DNA of 15,027 bases from Gammaproteobacteria bacterium (GTDB lineage Bacteria > Pseudomonadota > Gammaproteobacteria > UWMA-0217): contig JALVPS010000237.1 of the NCBI GenBank assembly GCA_027031685.1, forward strand, positions 1 through 15,027, written 5' to 3'. The notes under the pieces were generated by a model that worked only from the letters and a program-made list of their open reading frames with translations, did no database searches and was not told the DNA's origin. The position numbers and the translations under genes are program-made. Of this stretch, positions 1 to 7,711 are shown piece after piece. Position 1 is the first letter of the stretch. Each line of letters opens with the position of its first letter.

Positions 1-704
1 TACAACGCCTGCAGGGTCTCGGCGGCGATGGTCCGCAGCCGGTCGGCATTGGCCAGCCGATGCAGCTCATCGTCCAGCCGTTCGATCTCGCCTTCCCGCA
101 GGGCCAGTTCCTCCAGCTCGCCGATCTGGAACTTGAGCAGGTCGATGCGCGCCAGCCGTTCGTCGCTGGCGGTCAGGGCGGCCTGGTAGCGCTCGTTGGC
201 GGCCTGCCAGTGCTGGAAGCGCCTGCGCAGCTCGATCAGGTCACCGGCCAGGCCGCCATGGGCGTCCAGGATGGCGCGCTGCTCGGCGGCCACCAGCAGG
301 GCCTGGTGGTCGTGCTGGCCGTGGATGTTCACCAGCCGGTCGCCCAGCTCGCGCAGGCGCGCCAGGGGCGCCGGCGAGCCGTTGATGTAGGCGCGCGAGC
401 GCCCCTCTCGGGTCACCACGCGGCGCAGGATGCAGGCGGTGTCGTCCAGGTCCAGGTCGTTCTCCTGCAGCCAGGCGGCCACCACCGGGTCCTGCACATC
501 CAGGGTGAGGCTGATCTCGGCCTTGTCGGCGCCGGCGCGCACCAGGTCGCTGTCGGCGCGGTCGCCCAGCGCCAGGCCGATGGCGTCGATCATGATGGAC
601 TTGCCGGCGCCGGTCTCGCCGGTGATGACGGTCAGGCCGGGCTGCAGCTCGAGGTCCAGCTCGTCGATGATGGCGAAGTTGCGGATCTGGATGTGGGTCA
701 ACAT
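1..704 (-). CDS. recN: DNA repair protein RecN, N-terminal part (cut by window edge)
   Basis: RecN is an SMC-like ATPase that acts on the nucleoid in recombinational repair of double-strand breaks. About 234 N-terminal residues are visible, reading leftward and leaving the window without a stop. The protein opens MLTHIQIRNFAIIDELDLEL, typical of RecN, followed by the Walker A motif GETGAGKS at residues 29-36. Further along come the segments GRSRAYINGSPAPL and VNIHGQHDHQALL, a RecN hallmark (Q-loop region), and then the start of the coiled coil, rich in Glu, Arg and Leu. The ATG lies 16 bases after the nadK stop, so the two genes are probably one transcript; the nadK-recN order is the same as in E. 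coli. No good Shine-Dalgarno and no LexA box (CTG-N10-CAG) is visible just upstream, so SOS control is not evident here. Identity is certain; only the C-terminal half is missing because of the window. Confidence 0.96.
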   Translation of the reverse strand, partial: MLTHIQIRNFAIIDELDLELQPGLTVITGETGAGKSIMIDAIGLALGDRADSDLVRAGADKAEISLTLDVQDPVVAAWLQENDLDLDDTACILRRVVTREGRSRAYINGSPAPLARLRELGDRLVNIHGQHDHQALLVAAEQRAILDAHGGLAGDLIELRRRFQHWQAANERYQAALTASDERLARIDLLKFQIGELEELALREGEIERLDDELHRLANADRLRTIAAETLQAL

Positions 705-720
705 GGCGGATGGGCAGGAC

Positions 721-1593
721 TCAGGGATGCTCGCTCCAGCGCAGCTTGCGGCGCAGGATGTCGTAGTAGTCGTAGTCGCGCGGGTGCAGCAGGCGCAGGG
801 GGTGCGGCCCGCGGCGGATGACGATGCGGTCGTCCGGCTCGATGTCCACGTTGGCCTGGCCGTCGAAGGCCACCTGGGCGTGGGTGCGGCTGTGCGGGCA
901 GAGCCGGATGGATACCTCGCTGTCGCCGCCGACGATGATGGGGCGGTTGGACAGGGTGTGCGGGCATACGGGCACCAGCGCCATGGCGTTCAGGGACGGA
1001 TGCAGGATGGGGCCACCGCAGGACAGAGCATAGGCGGTGGAGCCGGTGGGCGTGCACACCACGATGCCGTCGGCCCGTTGCAGGTGCACGAAATGGCCGT
1101 CGATGCGTGTCTCGAACTCGATCATGCGTACCGCGCCGCGAATGTGCAGCACCACGTCGTTGAGGGCATTGCCCTGGCCGGTGCGCTCGCCGTCGCGAAA
1201 CACCTCACCGTGCAGCAGGGCGCGCCGCTCCTCCAGGTAGTCGCCGGCCAGGATGGCGTCCATCTGGCGCGGGATGTCTTCCGGCGAGACGTCCACCAGA
1301 AAGCCCAGGCGGCCGATGTTGACCCCCATCACCGGCACGTCGAACTCGGCCACCGAGCGGGCCGCGTGCAGCAGGGTGCCGTCGCCGCCCACCACCACGA
1401 TCAGGTCGGCGCGGCGCGCCAGCGCGGTGCGGTCCAGCGTGTCCTCCAGCCGGTAGCCGGCCTGCACCAGGCTGTGGTCCAGGGAGTAGCTCAGGCCGCG
1501 CGCCGTCAGGTAGTCCAGCAGGCTGCGCAGGGCGCGCGTGAGCCGCTCGTCGGGGCGTTTGATGATGATGCCGATGTGCGCAAACTGTGCCAT
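721..1593 (-). CDS. nadK: NAD kinase
   Basis: This cytoplasmic enzyme phosphorylates NAD to NADP using ATP or polyphosphate. The 290-residue product matches the usual length (292 in E. coli). It begins MAQFAHIGIIIKRPDERL, has the GGDG motif at residues 69-72 (VVVGGDGTLLHAAR) with the conserved catalytic Asp71, a GNALNDVVLH segment (NE/D motif), and the glycine-rich CTPTGSTAYALSCGGPI motif. The ATG at 1593 is chosen because homologs begin here; an in-frame ATG ten codons upstream falls on the likely -10 element. There is no strong Shine-Dalgarno. It is divergent from hrcA and followed by recN after 16 bases. A leftward reading frame continues far past the true start, antisense to hrcA and grpE, but that is only a GC-rich artefact. 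Confidence 0.97.
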   Translation of the reverse strand: MAQFAHIGIIIKRPDERLTRALRSLLDYLTARGLSYSLDHSLVQAGYRLEDTLDRTALARRADLIVVVGGDGTLLHAARSVAEFDVPVMGVNIGRLGFLVDVSPEDIPRQMDAILAGDYLEERRALLHGEVFRDGERTGQGNALNDVVLHIRGAVRMIEFETRIDGHFVHLQRADGIVVCTPTGSTAYALSCGGPILHPSLNAMALVPVCPHTLSNRPIIVGGDSEVSIRLCPHSRTHAQVAFDGQANVDIEPDDRIVIRRGPHPLRLLHPRDYDYYDILRRKLRWSEHP

Positions 1594-1621
1594 GCCGTGG
1601 GGTCCGGGAGCGCAGCTGCCC

Positions 1622-1627
1622 ATGATA
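1622..1627 (-). promoter_or_regulatory. candidate -10 element of the nadK-recN promoter
   Basis: On the minus strand this reads TATCAT, five of six matches to TATAAT, and would place the transcription start about 20 bases before the nadK ATG. The hexamer 17 bases upstream (AAGGAA) is a poor -35, so the call rests on the -10 and on its position only. Confidence 0.4.
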
Positions 1628-1648
1628 GCGCAAACCCGTGGCCGTTCC

Positions 1649-1677
1649 TTGACACCCCCATGCCGGGTTGCAATGCT
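1649..1677 (+). promoter_or_regulatory. candidate sigma-70 promoter for hrcA
   Basis: A perfect -35 hexamer TTGACA (1649-1654) is followed after 17 bases by AATGCT (1672-1677), a weak -10 with three of six matches. It lies in the 132-base divergent region between nadK and hrcA and would start transcription about 40 bases before the hrcA ATG. No CIRCE inverted repeat (TTAGCACTC-N9-GAGTGCTAA) is present, so autorepression by HrcA is not supported here. Confidence 0.4.
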
Positions 1678-1725
1678 TGCCCGAAGGTGCCCTGTCACCG
1701 AAGTTGCACACACCGACGGCAGTCC

Positions 1726-2775
1726 ATGAACCGCAGATCGACCGACAACGTGGAGCTCTCCGAGCGCGCCCGCCAGCTGCTCAAGGCGCTGATCGAGACG
1801 CACATCGCGGAGGGGCAACCGGTCGGATCGAGGACGCTGGCCAAGACCTCGCCGCTGCGCGTCAGCGCCGCCACCATTCGCAACATCATGGCGGACCTGG
1901 AGGACCTGGGGCTGATCACCTCGCCGCACACCTCGGCCGGGCGCGTGCCCACCGAGGCCGGCTACCGCTTCTTCATCGACTCCCTGCTGGAGACCCGTCC
2001 CCTCACCGAGGAGACCATCGCCTCGCTGGAGTCCGGCCTGCGCAATGTGAGCGACCCGCACACGGCGGTGGAGACCGCCTCCCGCCTGCTGTCGGGGGTC
2101 ACTCAGCTGGCCGGCATCGTCACCCTGCCGCGGCGGACCTCGGCCCGTCTGGCGCACATCGAATTCATCAAGCTGGACAGCCGCCGCGTGCTGGCGGTGG
2201 TGGTGCTGGGTTATGGCGAGGTGCAGAACCGGGTGCTGGTGCTGGAGCGCGACTTCACGCGCGAGGAGCTGCAGCGAGCCGCGCGCTATCTCAACGAGCA
2301 CTTCGCCGGGCTGAGCTTCGGCGAGGCGCGCGAGCGGCTGCTCAAGGAGCTGGACCAGCTGCGCGCCGACCTGAACAACCGCATGGCGGCCGTGGTGGAG
2401 CTGGGCCAGGAGGCCCTGTCGGACGACGAGGAGGAGGATTACGTGCTGGCCGGCGAGACCAACCTCATGGACTACCAGGAGCTGCTGGACGTGGACAAGC
2501 TCCGCAGCCTGTTCGAGGTGTTCAATCGCAAACGGGACATCCTGCACATCCTGGACCGCTGCGCCAACGCGCAGGGGGTGCAGATCTTCATCGGACACGA
2601 GTCGGGCAACGAGACCCTGGGGGACTGCAGCGTGGTGACCGCCCCCTACGCCGTGGAGGGCAAGGTGATGGGCGTGCTGGGCGTGATCGGCCCCACGCGC
2701 ATGGCCTATGACCGCGTCATCCCCATTGTCGACGTCACGGCGCGCCTGCTCGGTGCCGCCTTGAATTCCCACTGA
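1726..2775 (+). CDS. hrcA: heat-inducible transcription repressor HrcA
   Basis: HrcA is a dimeric DNA-binding repressor that recognises the CIRCE operator and is kept active by GroEL. The 349-residue product has the family's N-terminal winged-helix domain (ELSERARQLLKALIETHIAEG, then VGSRTLAKTSPLRVSAATIRNIMADLEDLGLI and the typical HTSAGRVPTEAGYRFFIDSLL, roughly residues 8-90). A GAF-like dimerisation/effector region follows, ending IGPTRMAYDRVIPIVDVTARLLGAAL. The ATG at 1726 has no convincing Shine-Dalgarno; a GTG 13 codons upstream is in frame but adds no conserved sequence. The gene heads the grpE-dnaK-dnaJ cluster, yet no CIRCE element is seen in this window, so its targets probably lie elsewhere, for example at groESL. 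The last codons double as the -35 of a sigma-32-type promoter for grpE. Confidence 0.97.
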   Translation: MNRRSTDNVELSERARQLLKALIETHIAEGQPVGSRTLAKTSPLRVSAATIRNIMADLEDLGLITSPHTSAGRVPTEAGYRFFIDSLLETRPLTEETIASLESGLRNVSDPHTAVETASRLLSGVTQLAGIVTLPRRTSARLAHIEFIKLDSRRVLAVVVLGYGEVQNRVLVLERDFTREELQRAARYLNEHFAGLSFGEARERLLKELDQLRADLNNRMAAVVELGQEALSDDEEEDYVLAGETNLMDYQELLDVDKLRSLFEVFNRKRDILHILDRCANAQGVQIFIGHESGNETLGDCSVVTAPYAVEGKVMGVLGVIGPTRMAYDRVIPIVDVTARLLGAALNSH

Positions 2776-2787
2776 CCGGCCCCACAT
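2760..2787 (+). promoter_or_regulatory. sigma-32-type heat-shock promoter for grpE
   Basis: CTTGAAT (2760-2766) is followed after 13 bases by CCCCACAT (2780-2787). The E. coli RpoH consensus is CTTGAAA, 13-15 bases, CCCCATNT, so this differs by one base in each element and has an ideal spacing. The -35 lies inside the last codons of hrcA and the -10 just after its stop. Transcription would begin about 60 bases before grpE. Read directly from sequence; RpoH use is inferred. Confidence 0.75.
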
Positions 2788-2800
2788 CCTTCCTGCCATC

Positions 2801-2822
2801 GCGGCCCGCCGTGGCGGGCCGC
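2801..2822 (+). repeat. perfect 10-bp inverted repeat in the grpE leader
   Basis: Two 10-base arms (GCGGCCCGCC and its exact complement GGCGGGCCGC) are separated by only two bases, forming an RNA hairpin with a small apical loop. No U-run follows, so it is not a normal intrinsic terminator. It would lie close to the 5' end of the transcript started at the sigma-32-type promoter and might stabilise that mRNA or pause polymerase coming from hrcA. Confidence 0.6.
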
Positions 2823-2860
2823 CGTCCAACAGAATACGACTTTCAAACGGAGCCATGTCG

Positions 2861-3442
2861 ATGCAAGACGACGATCGCCTCAATGAAACGGTAGAGGAAC
2901 CGGAAACCGCACCCGAGGCCGGGGCGGCCGGCGAACAGGGAGAGGCCTCGGCCGCCGCGCCTGAGTCGCCCGAGGAACTGCGCAAGGCGCTGGAGGAGGC
3001 GCGCGCCAAGGCGGACGAATACTGGGAGCGCATCCTGCGCCTGCAGGCCGACCTGGAGAACCTGCGCCGGCGCGCCACGCGGGACGTGGAGAACGCCCAC
3101 AAGTACGGGCTGGACAAGTTCATCGGCGAGCTGCTGCCGGTGAAGGACAGCCTGGAGCTGGGCGTGGCCGCCGCCGAGGCGGAGCACGACACCGACAAGA
3201 TCCGCGAGGGCGTGGAGCTGACCCTGAAGATGTTCCGCGACGTGCTGGCCAAGCACGGCGTGACCGAGGTGGACCCCCTGGGAGAGAAGTTCGACCCGTC
3301 CCTGCATCAGGCCATGAGCATGGTGGAGAACGCCGAGGTGGAGCCCAACACGGTGCTCACCGTGGTGCAGAAGGGTTACCTGCTCAATGGCCGCCTCATC
3401 CGGCCGGCCATGGTCATGGTCTCCAAGGCCCCGGAGAGTTGA
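2861..3442 (+). CDS. grpE: nucleotide exchange factor GrpE
   Basis: GrpE is the cytoplasmic dimer that releases ADP from DnaK and also acts as a thermosensor. The product has a disordered acidic N-terminus (about residues 1-40, rich in Glu, Ala and Pro), a long coiled coil (ELRKALEEARAKADEYWERILRLQADLENLRRR), the four-helix dimer region, and a C-terminal beta domain carrying VDPLGEKFDPSLHQAMSMVE and VVQKGYLLNGRLIRPAMVMVSK, which contacts the Hsp70 ATPase domain. Two starts are possible: ATG 2855 (195 residues) and ATG 2861 (193 residues). The Shine-Dalgarno GGAG at 2849-2852 is 2 bases from the first and 8 from the second, so 2861 is preferred. It sits between hrcA and dnaK with its own sigma-32-type promoter. 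Identity is certain, the start slightly less so. Confidence 0.95.
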   Translation: MQDDDRLNETVEEPETAPEAGAAGEQGEASAAAPESPEELRKALEEARAKADEYWERILRLQADLENLRRRATRDVENAHKYGLDKFIGELLPVKDSLELGVAAAEAEHDTDKIREGVELTLKMFRDVLAKHGVTEVDPLGEKFDPSLHQAMSMVENAEVEPNTVLTVVQKGYLLNGRLIRPAMVMVSKAPES

Positions 3443-3462
3443 CGGCGGTCACGCGGCGCGGG

Positions 3463-3491
3463 GTTGATATGTCCGCCGCGCTCCCCCATAT
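3463..3491 (+). promoter_or_regulatory. sigma-32-type heat-shock promoter for dnaK
   Basis: GTTGATA (3463-3469) is followed after 14 bases by CCCCATAT (3484-3491), the latter a full match to the RpoH -10 consensus CCCCATNT. The E. coli dnaK P1 promoter has the same form (CTTGATG, 13 bases, CCCCATTT). Transcription would start about 60 bases before the dnaK ATG. The spacer overlaps a possible 7-bp stem (CGCGGCG at 3452-3458 with CGCCGCG at 3474-3480). Read from sequence; use by RpoH is inferred. Confidence 0.75.
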
Positions 3492-3557
3492 CCAGTCCGG
3501 CACAGATTTCGGTTTCAACGGTTGACAGTTAAAAAGTTCACGAACGGAGCAAAAACA

Positions 3558-5510
<1,953 letters not shown>

Positions 5511-5532
5511 GCGGCGTGCGTTCGTAGCCGAC

Positions 5533-5566
5533 GGCGGTTCCCCGGTGTGGCCGGGGACCGCCTTTT
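5533..5566 (+). terminator. intrinsic terminator between dnaK and dnaJ
   Basis: The arm GGCGG-T-TCCCCGG pairs with CCGGGGACCGCC (12 base pairs with one bulged T and a five-base loop), followed directly by TTTT at 5563-5566. The short U-run suggests incomplete termination. As dnaJ follows 70 bases later without a clear promoter of its own, read-through could set a DnaK excess over DnaJ. Confidence 0.75.
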
Positions 5567-5636
5567 CGCGTTTGTGCGGGACGGGCCGGTCGGCAGGGCA
5601 GGGATCCTAACCCATTCGAGGCACCACTATCGACAC

Positions 5637-6791
5637 ATGAGCAAGCGGGACTATTACGAGATTCTGGGCGTGTCGCGCACGGTCAGCGAGGCCGAGCTGA
5701 AGAAGGCCTACCGGCGCCTGGCCATGAAATACCACCCGGACCGCAATCCGGACGACAAGGAGGCGGAGGAGCGCTTCAAGGAGGTCAAGGAGGCCTACGA
5801 GATCCTGTCCGACCCGCAGAAGCGGGCCGCCTACGACCAGTTCGGTCGCGCCGGCGTGGAGGGGGGTATGGGCGGTGCCGAGGGCTTCGGCTTCGGTGGC
5901 GCCACCTTCAGCGACATCTTTGGCGATGTGTTCGGCGACATCTTCGGCGGTGGCTCACGCAGCGGGCGGCAACGCGCCTACCGGGGTTCCGATCTGCAGT
6001 ACAATCTGGACCTGACGCTGGAAGAGGCCGTGTTCGGCGTGGAGAAGGAGCTGGACATCCCCACGCTGGTGACCTGCGAGGTTTGTCACGGCAGTGGCGC
6101 GCGGCCCGGCACTTCCCCCACCACCTGTCAGACCTGCCACGGTGCCGGTCAGGTGCGCATCCAGCAGGGCTTCTTCTCCGTGCAGCAGACCTGTCCCACC
6201 TGCCGCGGCGCGGGCACGGTGATCGCCGAGCCCTGCACGCGCTGCCACGGCGAGGGGCGGGTGCGCGAGCACAAGCGCCTCAAGGTGAAGATCCCGGCCG
6301 GGGTGGACACCGGTGACCGCATCCGCCTGGCCGGCGAGGGCGAGGCGGGCGTCAACGGCGGCCCGCCCGGAGACCTGTTCGTGCAGGTGCGGGTATTGCC
6401 ACACCAGATCTTCGAGCGCGACGGGGCCGACCTGTACTGCGACGTGCCGGTGAGCTTCGCCACGGTCGCCCTGGGTGGCGAGCTGGAGGTGCCCACCCTG
6501 GACGGCAAGCTGCTGCTCAAGGTGCCGCCGGGAACACAGACCGGCAAGCTGTTCCGTATGCGCGGCAAGGGCGTCAAGCCGGTGCGTGGCGGCCCGCCGG
6601 GCGACCTGTTCTGCCGCATCGTGGTGGAGACGCCGGTCAATCTCACCAAGGAGCAGAAGACCCTGCTGCGCGCCTTCGCCGACAGCCTGGCCAAGAGTGA
6701 CAAGCAGCACAGCCCGCAGGAGCACGGCTGGCTGGACGGTGTGAAGGGCTTTTTCGACGACCTGAAATCCCGCTTCAAGCAGGCGGGCTGA
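5637..6791 (+). CDS. dnaJ: co-chaperone DnaJ (Hsp40)
   Basis: DnaJ delivers unfolded proteins to DnaK and stimulates its ATPase. The 384-residue product is a full class A Hsp40: J domain at residues 2-70 with HPD at 33-35, a Gly/Phe-rich linker (GMGGAEGFGFGGATFSDIFG), four zinc-binding CxxCxGxG repeats (CEVCHGSG, CQTCHGAG, CPTCRGAG, CTRCHGEG), and the C-terminal beta-sandwich domains (VKIPAGVDTGDRIRLAGEG, and a second repeat with VPPGTQTGKLFRMRGKGV). The start is ATG 5637, where MSKRDYYEILGV begins as in homologs; an in-frame ATG 30 codons upstream lies inside the terminator stem and is rejected. The best Shine-Dalgarno (GAGG, 5618-5621) is 15 bases away, so initiation may be modest. dapB follows after 10 bases. 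Confidence 0.98.
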   Translation: MSKRDYYEILGVSRTVSEAELKKAYRRLAMKYHPDRNPDDKEAEERFKEVKEAYEILSDPQKRAAYDQFGRAGVEGGMGGAEGFGFGGATFSDIFGDVFGDIFGGGSRSGRQRAYRGSDLQYNLDLTLEEAVFGVEKELDIPTLVTCEVCHGSGARPGTSPTTCQTCHGAGQVRIQQGFFSVQQTCPTCRGAGTVIAEPCTRCHGEGRVREHKRLKVKIPAGVDTGDRIRLAGEGEAGVNGGPPGDLFVQVRVLPHQIFERDGADLYCDVPVSFATVALGGELEVPTLDGKLLLKVPPGTQTGKLFRMRGKGVKPVRGGPPGDLFCRIVVETPVNLTKEQKTLLRAFADSLAKSDKQHSPQEHGWLDGVKGFFDDLKSRFKQAG

Positions 6792-6801
6792 GGAGGATGC
6801 C

Positions 6802-7605
6802 ATGATCCGCGTGGGGATCGCCGGGGCGGCCGGCCGCATGGGCCGCACCCTGGTCCGGGCCGTGCACGAGGCCGACGACATGCAGGTGAGCGCCGCCACC
6901 GAATACGCCCAGAGCGGGCTGCTGGGGGCGGACGTGGGCGAGGTGGCCGGCATCGGCAAGATGGGCCTGCCCATCGTCGCCTCGCTGGAGGAGGCGCCCG
7001 ATTTCGATGTGCTCATCGACTTCACCCGCCCCGAGGCCACGCTCGCCCACCTCGACTTCTGCCGCACCCATGAGCGGCGCATGGTGATCGGCACCACCGG
7101 CCTGGACGAGGCAGGCGTGGGGCGCATCCGTGACGCGGCGGCGCAGATCGGCATCGTGTTCGCGCCCAATATGAGCGTGGGTGTCAACCTGTGCTTCAAG
7201 CTGCTGGAGATCGCCGCCCGCGTGCTGGGTGCCGACAGCGACATCGAGATCATCGAGGCCCACCACCGCCACAAGGTGGACGCCCCCTCCGGCACGGCCC
7301 TGCGCATGGGCGAGATCGTGGCCGACACGCTGGGACGCGACCTGGCCGAGGTGGCGGTGTACGGCCGCCACGGACACACCGGGCCGCGCCGGCGCGAGAC
7401 CATCGGCTTCGAGACCATCCGCGCCGGCGACATCGTGGGCGAGCACACGGTCATGTTCGCCGCCGAGGGCGAGCGGGTGGAGATCACCCACAAGGCCTCC
7501 AGCCGCATGACCTTCGCCGGCGGGGCAGTGCGCGCTGCGCGCTGGCTCATGGAGCGGAGACAGGGCCTGTTCGACATGCAGGACGTGCTCGGCCTGCGCG
7601 ACTGA
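6802..7605 (+). CDS. dapB: 4-hydroxy-tetrahydrodipicolinate reductase
   Basis: DapB reduces the cyclic product of DapA with NAD(P)H in the cytoplasm, the second committed step toward meso-diaminopimelate and lysine, feeding peptidoglycan. The 267-residue product (273 in E. coli) has the nucleotide-binding glycine motif GAAGRMGR at residues 8-15, VIGTTGLDE, FAPNMSVGVN, and the active-site block EAHHRHKVDAPSGTA with catalytic His154 and Lys158. An excellent Shine-Dalgarno (GGAGG) begins right after the dnaJ stop, and only 10 bases separate the genes, so they are likely cotranscribed. dapB beside dnaJ is common in Gammaproteobacteria, but there it is often followed by carAB; here thrS comes next. 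Confidence 0.98.
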   Translation: MIRVGIAGAAGRMGRTLVRAVHEADDMQVSAATEYAQSGLLGADVGEVAGIGKMGLPIVASLEEAPDFDVLIDFTRPEATLAHLDFCRTHERRMVIGTTGLDEAGVGRIRDAAAQIGIVFAPNMSVGVNLCFKLLEIAARVLGADSDIEIIEAHHRHKVDAPSGTALRMGEIVADTLGRDLAEVAVYGRHGHTGPRRRETIGFETIRAGDIVGEHTVMFAAEGERVEITHKASSRMTFAGGAVRAARWLMERRQGLFDMQDVLGLRD

Positions 7606-7622
7606 GTGCCGCCCGACGCCGA

Positions 7623-7652
7623 TTGCGGCCCCCCGGCGGGGTCTGCTAGAGT
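7623..7652 (+). promoter_or_regulatory. candidate extended -10 promoter for thrS
   Basis: TAGAGT (7647-7652, four of six matches to TATAAT) is preceded by TG with one base between, the extended -10 form, and by TTGCGG (7623-7628, three of six) 18 bases upstream. Transcription would begin near 7659, giving a leader of about 50 bases before thrS. It is the best promoter-like sequence in the 106-base dapB-thrS gap. Confidence 0.45.
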
Positions 7653-7660
7653 CGCCAGCC

Positions 7661-7676
7661 CCGCGCCGTGGCGCGG
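7661..7676 (+). promoter_or_regulatory. hairpin in the thrS leader, possible autoregulatory operator
   Basis: CCGCGCC and GGCGCGG form a perfect 7-bp inverted repeat around two bases, leaving an apex that reads CCGUGG and so contains CGU, an anticodon of tRNA-Thr. E. coli threonyl-tRNA synthetase represses its own translation by binding leader stem-loops that mimic the tRNA-Thr anticodon arm. The hairpin is seen; the operator role is a weak inference, since the loop is small and the leader is GC-rich. Confidence 0.35.
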
Positions 7677-7711
7677 TGCCATCCCGTTTCCATCGCACGA
7701 GGCCCCATAAC

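Noticed and set aside
705..760. LexA box before recN
   Set aside because: No CTG-N10-CAG-type palindrome is present near the recN start; the gene is 16 bases behind nadK.
430..1725. 432-codon extension of the hrcA frame upstream, across nadK and recN
   Set aside because: It is antisense to two identified genes and HrcA homology begins only after 1726.
721..3252. 843-codon leftward frame running through nadK, hrcA and grpE
   Set aside because: Only its last 290 codons are nadK; the rest is a stop-free antisense frame opposite two well-identified genes.
3522..3527. TTGACA just before dnaK as a sigma-70 -35 box
   Set aside because: The matching -10 would fall on the Shine-Dalgarno (3545-3550, CGGAGC), with no resemblance to TATAAT.
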